Of a stretch of DNA of 64,000 bases, positions 52,557-61,138 are shown piece by piece. How positions within the stretch are numbered: the stretch's first letter is position 1; each line of letters starts with the position of its first letter. The DNA is from RGIG9041 sp045657265 (lineage in GTDB: Bacteria > Bacillota > Clostridia > Oscillospirales > QAKW01). The stretch spans positions 1-64,000 of the forward strand of contig JAZOSU010000012.1 of the NCBI GenBank assembly GCA_045657265.1, in the 5' to 3' direction. A program made the position numbers and the translations under genes. The notes beneath the pieces were generated by a model. That model saw only the letters and a program-made list of their open reading frames with translations, was not told the origin of the DNA and searched no databases.

Positions 52557-53774
52557 ATGAATAAAGAAAACATAAAAAAAGTAGTGCTTGCTTATTCAGG
52601 TGGGCTTGATACATCAATAATTATTCCGTGGCTTAAAGAGAACTACAATAATTGTGAAGTAATTGCAGTTTCAGGTGACGTTGGTCAGAATGATGAGTTG
52701 GAAGGTCTTGAAGAAAAAGCGATTGCTACCGGTGCTTCAAAACTTTATGTTTTGGATCTTACAGATGAATATGTCGATGAATACATTATTCCTACTATGA
52801 AAGCAGGTGCGATTTACGAAGAGTATTTGCTTGGTACAAGCCATGCTCGCCCTTGCATTGCCAAAGCTCTTGTTGACATTGCAATAAAAGAAAACGCTGA
52901 TGCTATTGTACACGGCTGTACAGGTAAAGGTAACGATCAGGTTCGTTTTGAACTCACCATCAAACACTTTGCACCTAATATGCCAATTATTGCGCCTTGG
53001 CGTGAATGGGATATAAAATCCCGTGATGAAGAAATTGAGTATGCAGAGGCTCATAATATACCGCTTAAAATTAATCGTGAAACTAATTATTCTAAAGATA
53101 AAAACCTTTGGCACTTGTCACATGAAGGTCTTGATCTTGAAGATACAGGTAACGAACCTATGTATGAAAAAGAAGGATTTCTTGAAATGGGCGTTTCTCC
53201 CATTATGGCTCCTGATAAGCCTACATATGTTACGATTGATTTTGAAAAAGGTGTACCTGTTGCGCTTGATGACAAAAAAATGTCAGCTAAAGAAATTATT
53301 TTGAAGCTCAATGAAATCGGCGGAGCTAATGGTATTGGTCTTCTTGATATTGTTGAAAACCGTCTTGTTGGCATGAAATGTCGTGGCGTATATGAAACAC
53401 CCGGTGGTGCTATCCTTTATAAAGCACATAGTGTTCTCGAAACACTTTGTCTTGATAAAATGACAATGCACGAAAAACAAAAACTTTCTATTACTTTTGC
53501 TGAGCTTGTTTACAATGGTCAGTGGTTTACACCTCTTCGTGAAGCTTTGAGTGCTTTTGTTGATAAAACACAGGAGAAGGTTACGGGTAAAGTTCGTTTA
53601 AAACTTTATAAAGGTAATATGATAAATGCAGGTGTTTGGAGTCCTTATTCACTTTACAGTGAAGATATTGCGACATTTGGTGAGAGCGATTACAACCAAA
53701 AAGATTCTGAAGGATTTATCAACTTATATGGTTTGCCTATTAAGGTTCAGGCTATTGTTGACGGTAAAAAATAA
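52557..53774 (+). CDS. argG: Argininosuccinate synthase
   Basis: Joins citrulline and aspartate with ATP. The 405-residue protein begins KVVLAYSGGLDTSIIIPWLKE (PP-loop SGGLDTS), then GTSHARPCIAKALVDIA, HGCTGKGNDQVRFE, and NREKNYSKDKN-like NRETNYSKDKNLW. Standard length. ATG 52557 is preferred over the ATG two codons earlier because of GAGG spacing. First gene of argG-H-C-J-B-D-F. Confidence 0.97.
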   Translation: MNKENIKKVVLAYSGGLDTSIIIPWLKENYNNCEVIAVSGDVGQNDELEGLEEKAIATGASKLYVLDLTDEYVDEYIIPTMKAGAIYEEYLLGTSHARPCIAKALVDIAIKENADAIVHGCTGKGNDQVRFELTIKHFAPNMPIIAPWREWDIKSRDEEIEYAEAHNIPLKINRETNYSKDKNLWHLSHEGLDLEDTGNEPMYEKEGFLEMGVSPIMAPDKPTYVTIDFEKGVPVALDDKKMSAKEIILKLNEIGGANGIGLLDIVENRLVGMKCRGVYETPGGAILYKAHSVLETLCLDKMTMHEKQKLSITFAELVYNGQWFTPLREALSAFVDKTQEKVTGKVRLKLYKGNMINAGVWSPYSLYSEDIATFGESDYNQKDSEGFINLYGLPIKVQAIVDGKK

Positions 53775-53782
53775 TCAACACT

Positions 53783-53815
53783 GTCCTGCACGGTTTTGTC
53801 GTGCAGGACTCTTCT
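53783..53815 (+). terminator. Hairpin between argG and argH
   Basis: GTCCTGCACG and CGTGCAGGAC form a 10-bp stem with a 7-base loop, followed by TCTTCTATT. The T-stretch is imperfect; partial termination or mRNA processing inside the operon is likely, with argH to argF still read through. Confidence 0.6.
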
Positions 53816-53838
53816 ATTAAATTCAGGAGTGTAAATTT

Positions 53839-55215
53839 ATGGCTAAAATGTGGGCAGGAAGAACTGCCGGAGTTACAGACAGTATTGCAGACGATTTTAA
53901 TTCGTCAATACATTTTGACTGCAAGATGTACAAACAGGATATTACAGGAAGTATGGCGCATGCGGCAATGCTTGCTCATAAAGGTATAATATCTAAGCAA
54001 GAAGCTGACGGTCTTATTGACGGGCTTGCGTCAATTCTTGCCGATTTAGAATCCGGTAAAATTGATTTTGATATGACTTGTGAAGATATACATATGTTTG
54101 TTGAACAAGAGCTTACTTTAAGACTTGGCGATCTGGGTAAAAAATTACATACAGCCCGTAGTAGAAACGATCAGGTAGCATTGGATCTTCGAATGTATCT
54201 CAGAGACGAGTCTGCAGATATTGTTGAACTTGTAAAAGAACTGATATCTGTAATTACAGATAAAGCTCAAAAACATAAAACTGATATATTGCCGGGTTAC
54301 ACTCATCTTCAAAGAGCACAACCTATATCTTTTGGGCACCATTTACTTGCATATGCTATGATGCTCCTTCGTGATGTGGATAGAATAACAGATTGCCAGA
54401 AGCGTATTAATGTTTCACCTATAGGTTCATGTGCATTAGCCGGAACTACGTTTGATACAGACAGATATTTTGAAGCAAATAAACTTGGATTTAATGACAT
54501 TTGTCTTAACAGTATTGATGGTGTTTCCGACAGAGATTTTTGTTTAGAACTTCTTAGTAATCTTGCTATTCTAATGATGCATCTATCTCGTTTTTCTGAA
54601 GAAATTATTCTTTGGTCAAGTTGGGAATTTAAGTTTGTTGAACTTTCTGATGCATATACTACAGGCTCATCAATTATGCCACAGAAGAAAAATCCAGATA
54701 TGGCAGAACTTGTAAGAGGTAAGACGGGCAGGGTATACGGTGATCTTATGGCACTTCTCACTGTCCTTAAAGGTTTGCCTCTTGCTTATAATAAGGATAT
54801 GCAAGAAGATAAAGAAAGTATTTTTGATGCTGTCGAAACAGTTCAGATGTGTCTGAAAGTATTTATTCCAATGATTGAAACTATGAACATATGTTCTGAA
54901 AATATGTTGAAAGCAGCTCAGGGTGGATTTATTAACGCAACTGATCTTGCTGATTATCTTGTCAAAAAAGGTTTACCTTTCAGAAGTGCATATAAAATTT
55001 CAGGTCAGATAGTTGCAAAATGTATTTCTGAAAATAAAATTCTCGAAAAACTTTCATTGAATGAGTACAAAGAATTCAGCAATTTGTTTGAAAATGATCT
55101 CTATGATGAGATTAATTTAAAAAATTGCGTAGAAAAACGTATTTCTGTTGGAGGTACTTCGTTTAGTTCTGTTGATATGCAAATCAAATTTGTGAAAGAG
55201 AAACTTGGAAAATGA
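53839..55215 (+). CDS. argH: Argininosuccinate lyase
   Basis: Cleaves argininosuccinate to arginine and fumarate. The 458-residue protein has KMWAGRTAG at the start, HTARSRNDQVALDLRMYLRD, GYTHLQRAQPISFGHHLLAY, and the fumarase-superfamily signature GSSIMPQKKNPDMAE with its catalytic Ser. RBS AGGAGTG. Overlaps argC by 4 bp (ATGA). Confidence 0.97.
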   Translation: MAKMWAGRTAGVTDSIADDFNSSIHFDCKMYKQDITGSMAHAAMLAHKGIISKQEADGLIDGLASILADLESGKIDFDMTCEDIHMFVEQELTLRLGDLGKKLHTARSRNDQVALDLRMYLRDESADIVELVKELISVITDKAQKHKTDILPGYTHLQRAQPISFGHHLLAYAMMLLRDVDRITDCQKRINVSPIGSCALAGTTFDTDRYFEANKLGFNDICLNSIDGVSDRDFCLELLSNLAILMMHLSRFSEEIILWSSWEFKFVELSDAYTTGSSIMPQKKNPDMAELVRGKTGRVYGDLMALLTVLKGLPLAYNKDMQEDKESIFDAVETVQMCLKVFIPMIETMNICSENMLKAAQGGFINATDLADYLVKKGLPFRSAYKISGQIVAKCISENKILEKLSLNEYKEFSNLFENDLYDEINLKNCVEKRISVGGTSFSSVDMQIKFVKEKLGK

Positions 55216-56135
55216 CAAAAGTATTTATTGATGGAAGCGCCGGTACTACCGGTCTTCGTATAAAGGACAGACTATCTTTAAGAAAAGACATTTCTATGAT
55301 TACACTTACGGAAGAACTTCGAAAAAATGAGGATGCAAGGCGTGATGCTATAAATTCATCTGACGTTTCTTTTTTGTGTCTTCCCGATGCGGCAGCAATT
55401 CAGGCTGTTTCATTAGCTGATTCTGATGAGGTTGTTATTATTGATACTTCAACCGCTCACAGAACTGAACAAGGCTGGGCTTACGGATTTGCTGAACTTG
55501 ACGGATTTCGAAACAAAATTTCAGAGTCGAAACGTATAGCAAACCCCGGTTGTCATGCGACAGGTTTTATAGCTTTGGTTAAACCGCTTATAAGTGCAGG
55601 TGTGTTGATGTCTGATGCTTTTTTGAATTGTTTTTCCATTACCGGTTATTCTGGTGGCGGAAAGACGATGATAGCAGATTATGAATCGGATAATGTTGAT
55701 GTTAATCTGAAGGCACCCAGACAATATGCGCTCACACAAAATCATAAACATTTAAAAGAAATGTCTACTATTTGTGGACTTGATAATTATCCTGTTTTTT
55801 GTCCTATTGTTTCAAATTATTACAGCGGTATGGAAGTAACGGTTCCTTTGTTTAAAAATCAGATTAAAGGAAATATTGATAATATTAAAGAAATATATAA
55901 AAATTATTATGTAAATGGTCTTGTGCGTTTTGCTGACAACTCTGATGAACAAGGATTTTTATCAGCGATTAAAATGTCCGGAAGAGATGATATGGAAATT
56001 TCTGTATATGGAAACGATGATAGAATTTTGCTTGTTTCGAGATTCGACAATCTCGGTAAAGGCGCATCGGGCGCCGCCATCCAGAATATGAATATTGTTT
56101 TGGGTGTGGATGAAACAACAGGACTTAATGTTTAA
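55212..56135 (+). CDS. argC: N-acetyl-gamma-glutamyl-phosphate reductase (short ArgC type)
   Basis: Reduces N-acetylglutamyl phosphate to the semialdehyde. The 307-residue protein is of the shorter type 2 AGPR (Bacillus-type enzymes are about 345). It has FIDGSAGTTGLRIKDRL for NADP binding, the active-site Cys in ANPGCHATGFIALVKPL, and the C-terminal GKGASGAAIQNMNIVLG. Its order between argH and argJ fits the pathway. Confidence 0.95.
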   Translation: MTKVFIDGSAGTTGLRIKDRLSLRKDISMITLTEELRKNEDARRDAINSSDVSFLCLPDAAAIQAVSLADSDEVVIIDTSTAHRTEQGWAYGFAELDGFRNKISESKRIANPGCHATGFIALVKPLISAGVLMSDAFLNCFSITGYSGGGKTMIADYESDNVDVNLKAPRQYALTQNHKHLKEMSTICGLDNYPVFCPIVSNYYSGMEVTVPLFKNQIKGNIDNIKEIYKNYYVNGLVRFADNSDEQGFLSAIKMSGRDDMEISVYGNDDRILLVSRFDNLGKGASGAAIQNMNIVLGVDETTGLNV

Positions 56136-56151
56136 TTCGGAGGAGTGTATT

Positions 56152-57366
56152 ATGAAAATAATTTCCGGCGGTATTTGCGCCGCAAAAGGATTTAAAGCAA
56201 GCGGAATACATTGTGGGATTAGGAAAAATCGCACAAAAAAGGATTTAGCTTTGGTTTGCAGTGATGTCCCTGCAACTGCTGCTGCTGTTTATACAACTAA
56301 CCTTGTTAAAGGCGCGCCTTTAACTGTGACTAAAAATCATATTTCAGATGGCATAGCTCAGGCTGTTATTTGTAACAGTGGCAACGCCAATACGTGCAAT
56401 GCAAATGGAATTGAAATTGCAGAAAAAATGTCACAGCTTGTTAATGAATATACAGGAATTGATGCTAATGATGTTATTGTTGCATCTACTGGTGTTATAG
56501 GTCAACCTTTGAATTTAGAACCTATTTCAAATGGCATGAAACAGCTTGTGGATGAACTTAGCTATGATGGTTATGACGATGCTGCTAATGCTATCATTAC
56601 TACAGATACAATTTCAAAACAAATTGCTGTTGAGTTTGATGTTGGCGGTAAAACTTGCAAAATGGGCGGTATTGCTAAAGGCAGTGGTATGATTCATCCC
56701 AATATGGCTACAATGCTTGTTTTTATTACAACAGACGTTGCTATTTCACACGATATGCTTGAAAAAGCACTTAAAAGCGATATTGCAGAAACGTTTAATA
56801 TGATTTCTGTTGACGGTGATACTTCAACAAACGACATGGTTGCTGTTATGGCTAACGGCCTTGCGGAAAATAGAATCATTGATTCCGATGGTGAAGAATT
56901 CGACATCTTTATGAAAGCGTTAAATACTGTTAATATACATCTTTGCCGTATGATAGCTGCTGACGGCGAGGGCGCAACAAAACTCTTAGAATGTAACGTA
57001 AGTGGCGCAAACGATAAAGAAACTGCAAAAACAGTTGCTAAAAGTGTTGTGTGTTCTTCGCTTTTAAAAGCGGCTATGTTTGGCGCTGACGCTAACTGGG
57101 GCAGAGTTTTATGTGCTATCGGTTATAGTGGCGCCAATGTTGATATTTCTAAAGTTTCGGTTTCATTTGAATCATCAAAAGGAACTGTTGACGTATGTAA
57201 AAACGGTTTCGGTGTTGATTTTTCTGAAGAAAAAGCTAAAGAAATTCTTTTGGAGAAAGAAATAACTATTAAAGTATCTTTGGGAGACGGCGAGATTTCT
57301 GCATCTGCCTGGGGATGTGATCTTACATACGATTATGTGAAAATCAACGGAGATTACCGTACATAA
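56152..57366 (+). CDS. argJ: Bifunctional ornithine acetyltransferase / N-acetylglutamate synthase
   Basis: ArgJ transfers acetyl from N-acetylornithine to glutamate, recycling acetyl groups. The 404-residue precursor self-cleaves before Thr187 in the sequence HPNMATMLVF (the KGSGMIHPNMATML signature is complete). Other conserved parts are CNSGNANTCNA and ANWGRVLCAIGYSG. ATG 56152 has CGGAGGAG upstream; the longer frame overlaps argC without a site. With ArgJ no ArgA is strictly needed if it has synthase activity. It replaces ArgE in the pathway, and no argE is present. Confidence 0.96.
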   Translation: MKIISGGICAAKGFKASGIHCGIRKNRTKKDLALVCSDVPATAAAVYTTNLVKGAPLTVTKNHISDGIAQAVICNSGNANTCNANGIEIAEKMSQLVNEYTGIDANDVIVASTGVIGQPLNLEPISNGMKQLVDELSYDGYDDAANAIITTDTISKQIAVEFDVGGKTCKMGGIAKGSGMIHPNMATMLVFITTDVAISHDMLEKALKSDIAETFNMISVDGDTSTNDMVAVMANGLAENRIIDSDGEEFDIFMKALNTVNIHLCRMIAADGEGATKLLECNVSGANDKETAKTVAKSVVCSSLLKAAMFGADANWGRVLCAIGYSGANVDISKVSVSFESSKGTVDVCKNGFGVDFSEEKAKEILLEKEITIKVSLGDGEISASAWGCDLTYDYVKINGDYRT

Positions 57367-57376
57367 GGAGATTCAA

Positions 57377-58240
57377 ATGGATATTAATTTTTCAAATGCC
57401 CAGAGAGCTGAAGTTTTAACTCAGGCTCTTCCTCATATTCAGAAGTATTATGGTAAAATTGTTGTTGTTAAATATGGCGGAAACGCTATGATAAATGAAG
57501 AACTGAAAAAACAAGTTATGGAAGATATCGTTCTTTTACATCTTGTAGGAGTAAAAATAGTTCTTGTTCATGGCGGCGGTCCTGAAATCAGCGAAGTTAT
57601 GAATCTTGTCGGTAAAAAGCCTGAGTTTGTTGACGGCCTTCGAGTAACTGACAAAGAAACGGTTGATATTGTTCAGATGGTTTTAGCAGGTAAGGTGAAT
57701 AAATCACTTGTAAATTTACTTGAAATGACCGGTGGCAAAGCAATGGGTATCTCCGGTATGGATGGACGTCTTATCGAGTCAAAAATGCGCGACGAAAGAC
57801 TTGGTTTTGTCGGTGAAATCACAAAAATAAATATTCAACCGGTTATTGATCTTTTAGATAATGGATATATTCCTGTTATTTCAACAGTTGGATGTGACAG
57901 AGAAGGGAATGTATATAACATTAACGGAGATACAGCGGCTGCATATATTGCAGGTGCTCTCGGTGCACAACGTCTTATTATGATGACTGATATTGAAGGC
58001 CTTTTGGAAGACAAAGACGATCCCACAACTTTGATTTCAAAACTCACTATATCAGAAGCTGAACAGCTATTTGATTCAGGAATTATTTCAGGAGGAATGA
58101 TTCCTAAGGTTAATTGCTGTATTGAGGCAATACATAAAGGTGTTAGCAAAGTAATTATAATGGATGGACGTGTTCCACATTCAATTCTGATGGAATTGCT
58201 CACTAATGAAGGTGCAGGAACTATGTTTACAGGAGATTAA
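57377..58240 (+). CDS. argB: Acetylglutamate kinase
   Basis: Phosphorylates N-acetylglutamate. The 287-residue protein has the kinase-fold motifs VVKYGGNAMI, VLVHGGGPEISEVM, FVDGLRVTD, NINGDTAAAYIAGAL and GGMIPKVNCCIEA. The N-terminal helix ahead of the core (NFSNAQRAEVLTQALPHIQKYYGK) is the extension seen in arginine-inhibited hexameric enzymes, so feedback inhibition is likely. RBS AAGGAG. Confidence 0.96.
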   Translation: MDINFSNAQRAEVLTQALPHIQKYYGKIVVVKYGGNAMINEELKKQVMEDIVLLHLVGVKIVLVHGGGPEISEVMNLVGKKPEFVDGLRVTDKETVDIVQMVLAGKVNKSLVNLLEMTGGKAMGISGMDGRLIESKMRDERLGFVGEITKINIQPVIDLLDNGYIPVISTVGCDREGNVYNINGDTAAAYIAGALGAQRLIMMTDIEGLLEDKDDPTTLISKLTISEAEQLFDSGIISGGMIPKVNCCIEAIHKGVSKVIIMDGRVPHSILMELLTNEGAGTMFTGD

Positions 58241-58244
58241 TAAT

Positions 58245-59411
58245 ATGTCAATTTTACAACAAGCTGATAAAGAATATGTAGCAGGCACTTATGCACGTTT
58301 TCCTGTTGAGATTGTTTCAGGTAAAGGTTCTTTAGTTTACGATTCTTACGGTAAAGAATATATAGATATGGGTTCGGGTATCGGAGTTACAGCTTTTGGT
58401 ATTGCTGATGATATATGGAAAAATGCTGTTTGTGAACAAGCGTCCAAAGTGCAACATATGTCTAATTTATACTACACCGAACCATGCACAAAATTGGCTG
58501 AGACTTTGTGCAAGAGAACCGGACTCAAAAAAGTTTTCTTTGCTAATTCGGGTGCTGAAGCCAATGAATGTGCAATAAAAGTTGCAAGAAAGTATGCAAC
58601 AGAACATAAAGGTGATGAATTTTACAGTATAATAACTCTTAAAAATAGTTTTCATGGTAGAACTCTGACCACGTTGTCTGCAACTGGTCAGGACCATTTC
58701 CATAAACTTTTCAACCCATTAACTCCCGGCTTTATTTATTGTGAGGCTAACAATATAGTTGAATTTAAAAAAGCAGTTTGTGATAATAAAGTTGCAGGAG
58801 TTTTGCTTGAATGCGTTCAGGGTGAAGGGGGAGTTATTGCACTTGATTCTGAATATATCAAATCTGTTTATGATATTTGTCAAAAAGAAGATATTATTTT
58901 CATGGTTGATGAGGTTCAGACAGGTAATGGAAGAACAGGTGAACTTTATGCGTATATGCATTATGATTTAAAACCTGACGTCGTATCAACTGCTAAAGGT
59001 CTTGGAGGCGGTTTACCTATAGGCGCTTGTCTTCTTGGTGAAAAAGTCGAGTCTGTGCTTGGTTTCGGTGATCACGGTTCGACTTTTGGTGGCAACCCTG
59101 TTTGCTGTGCAGGAGCTTTGAGTATAATAGACAGAATTGACAATGATTTACTTGAAGATGTTAAAGCTAAAAGTGAATATGTTTTTAGCGCTTTGCAAAA
59201 ATCAAAAGGTGTTAAGAGTGTATCAGGTAAAGGACTTATGATAGGTTTTGAAACTGTTAAACCTGCATCTGACGTTGTTAAAAAATGTATTGAAAAAGGT
59301 GTACTTTGTTTGACGGCTAAAACAAAAGTAAGACTTCTGCCTGCGCTCAACATTCCTATGGAAACGTTGAAAAAAGCAATAGAAATAATTATATCAGTAT
59401 GTGAAGAATAG
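58245..59411 (+). CDS. argD: Acetylornithine aminotransferase
   Basis: PLP enzyme making N-acetylornithine. The 388-residue class III aminotransferase has FFANSGAEANECAIKVARKYA, NSFHGRTLTTLSATGQ, MVDEVQTGNGRTG, and the PLP Lys251 in STAKGLGGGLPIGA. ATG 58245 follows the argB stop by 5 bp with AGGAGA; a longer in-frame version overlaps argB and lacks a site. Confidence 0.96.
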   Translation: MSILQQADKEYVAGTYARFPVEIVSGKGSLVYDSYGKEYIDMGSGIGVTAFGIADDIWKNAVCEQASKVQHMSNLYYTEPCTKLAETLCKRTGLKKVFFANSGAEANECAIKVARKYATEHKGDEFYSIITLKNSFHGRTLTTLSATGQDHFHKLFNPLTPGFIYCEANNIVEFKKAVCDNKVAGVLLECVQGEGGVIALDSEYIKSVYDICQKEDIIFMVDEVQTGNGRTGELYAYMHYDLKPDVVSTAKGLGGGLPIGACLLGEKVESVLGFGDHGSTFGGNPVCCAGALSIIDRIDNDLLEDVKAKSEYVFSALQKSKGVKSVSGKGLMIGFETVKPASDVVKKCIEKGVLCLTAKTKVRLLPALNIPMETLKKAIEIIISVCEE

Positions 59412-59420
59412 GAGAATAAT

Positions 59421-60404
59421 ATGTCGTTAAAAGGTAAAAGTTTTTTAAAGCTTCTTGATTTTTCACCGGCTCAGATAAATGAGCTTATTGAATCGGCACA
59501 AAAGTTTAAAGAAATGAAAAAAAACGGCAAACCTCATCGTTTGTTCGAAGGTAAAAACATTGCGTTGATTTTCGAAAAAACAAGTACACGTACACGCTGC
59601 AGTTTTGAGGTTGCAGCGTATGATCTTGGTATTCATCCTGTTTATCTTGATCCAACAGGTTCTCAAATAGGAAAAAAAGAAAGTATTGCTGATACGGCAA
59701 GAGTTCTTGGCGGCATTTTTGATGGTATTGAATACAGAGGATACGGACAGGAAATAGTTGAGGAACTTGCAAAATATGCAGGTGTACCTGTATGGAATGG
59801 TCTTACAAATGAATATCATCCTACCCAGATTTTAGCTGATTTTATGACCATAAAGGAAAATTTCGGAAAGCTTTCAGGAATAAAATTGGTATATATGGGA
59901 GATGCTCGTTATAATATGGGTAATTCTCTTATGGTTGGTTGCGCAAAAATGGGTATGCACTTTGTTGCTTGTGCTCCGAAAAAATATTTTCCTGATTCAA
60001 AGCTTGTAGAAGAATGTATGGCTATTGCAAAAGAAACAGGTGCGGTATTGGAATTCATTGAAGATCCGGTTGTAGCGACTAAAAATGCCGATGTAATCTA
60101 TACTGACGTCTGGGTATCTATGGGTGAACCGGACGATGTTTGGAAAGAAAGAATAGAAGAATTGTCACCTTATCAGGTTAATATGAAAATTATGAAAAAT
60201 GCAAGTCCTGAATGTAAATTTATGCATTGTCTGCCTGCTTTTCACGATTTAAAAACAAAAATAGGTAAAGATATTTACGATAAATTCGGAATTGATTGTA
60301 TGGAAGTTACTGACGAGGTGTTTGAAAGTCCTTATTCTATTGTTTTTCAAGAAGCTGAGAATCGTATGCATACTATAAAAGCTGTTATTGCGGCAACACT
60401 GTAA
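59421..60404 (+). CDS. argF: Ornithine carbamoyltransferase
   Basis: Makes citrulline from ornithine and carbamoyl phosphate. The 327-residue protein has the carbamoyl-phosphate motif STRTRCSFEVAAYDLG, EYHPTQILADFMT (HPxQ), DVWVSMGEP, and MHCLPAFHD. It is anabolic by context: it ends the arginine operon. carA and carB are not in the window. Confidence 0.95.
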   Translation: MSLKGKSFLKLLDFSPAQINELIESAQKFKEMKKNGKPHRLFEGKNIALIFEKTSTRTRCSFEVAAYDLGIHPVYLDPTGSQIGKKESIADTARVLGGIFDGIEYRGYGQEIVEELAKYAGVPVWNGLTNEYHPTQILADFMTIKENFGKLSGIKLVYMGDARYNMGNSLMVGCAKMGMHFVACAPKKYFPDSKLVEECMAIAKETGAVLEFIEDPVVATKNADVIYTDVWVSMGEPDDVWKERIEELSPYQVNMKIMKNASPECKFMHCLPAFHDLKTKIGKDIYDKFGIDCMEVTDEVFESPYSIVFQEAENRMHTIKAVIAATL

Positions 60405-60428
60405 TTTGTTGAAAAATAATATATATTG

Positions 60429-60457
60429 TTGACAGTTCAAAGTGTCTGTGCTATAAT
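60429..60457 (+). promoter_or_regulatory. Promoter of the purine operon
   Basis: TTGACA (60429-60434), 17-bp spacer and TATAAT (60452-60457): a full consensus match. Transcription would start near 60464 and enter the riboswitch at once. Confidence 0.82.
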
Positions 60458-60499
60458 CATAATATATTTTTAATTAATTGGAGTTTTAGATGTATTGTG

Positions 60500-60612
60500 A
60501 AACTTTTCTTGCAACTGACGGAGTTATGTGGGGTACCACAAAGGAGCAAGAGAAGTGTTTATGCCGACCGTCTGGGCGTACTGTTGCTTTTTGCATTAGT
60601 ACGCCCTTTTTT
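60500..60612 (+). ncRNA. ZTP riboswitch (pfl motif) with terminator
   Basis: The leader before purE carries the pfl/ZTP signature. P1 is ACTTTTCTTGC (60502-60512) with GCAAGAGAAGT (60546-60556). The conserved AACTGACGG follows, then a small hairpin GTGG/CCAC with AAAGGAGCA. The 3' domain GCCGACCGTCTGGGC (60563-60577) is the hallmark. The second half of that domain overlaps the terminator stem GGGCGTACT/AGTACGCCC followed by six T. This is the usual ON-switch layout: ZTP binding keeps GGGC in the aptamer and prevents termination. ZTP/ZMP rises when 10-formyl-tetrahydrofolate is short. Confidence 0.93.
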
Positions 60613-60630
60613 ATTGTTTAGGAGGTTTTT

Positions 60631-61125
60631 ATGAAAAAAGTAGGAATAGTAATGGGTAGTGACAGTGATCTTCCCATAGTCGAGAAAGCAACAGATTTGC
60701 TCGGTAAATTCGGAGTGCCATTCGAGGTTCATGTATACTCAGCTCACAGAACTCCTGTTGAAGCCCGTGATTTTGCTGTTAATGCAAAATCAAACGGATT
60801 CGGTGTACTTATAGCTTTTGCAGGAATGGCTGCACATCTTGCAGGAGCAATCGCTGCAAATACAACTTTACCTGTAATTGGAGTTCCGTGTAAATCTTCA
60901 AATCTTGATGGGATGGATGCTCTTTTATCTACTGTTCAGATGCCTACCGGTATCCCTGTGGCTACTGTTGCTATTAACGGTGGTGGTAACGCTGCTCTTC
61001 TTGCTATGCAGATTCTTGCACTTCAAGATAGTGAGCTTGATTATAAACTTGAATGTAAACGTAAATCTGATGCTGAATCAGTGATTGAAAAAGATAAAAA
61101 AATATCTTCAATGTACAATGGCTAA
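60631..61125 (+). CDS. purE: N5-carboxyaminoimidazole ribonucleotide mutase PurE
   Basis: Interconverts N5-CAIR and CAIR in de novo purine synthesis. The 164-residue protein has GIVMGSDSDLPIVEKA, YSAHRTPVEARDFA, IAFAGMAAHLAGAIAANT and the class I pattern with PVATVAINGGGNAALLA. purK is not adjacent; with class I PurE one is expected elsewhere. First gene under the ZTP riboswitch. RBS TAGGAGG. Confidence 0.95.
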   Translation: MKKVGIVMGSDSDLPIVEKATDLLGKFGVPFEVHVYSAHRTPVEARDFAVNAKSNGFGVLIAFAGMAAHLAGAIAANTTLPVIGVPCKSSNLDGMDALLSTVQMPTGIPVATVAINGGGNAALLAMQILALQDSELDYKLECKRKSDAESVIEKDKKISSMYNG

Positions 61126-61138
61126 CGGAGGTTAATTA

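Noticed and set aside
53801..53989. Small 62-residue frame at the start of argH
   Set aside because: It overlaps argH in another frame and has no family features.
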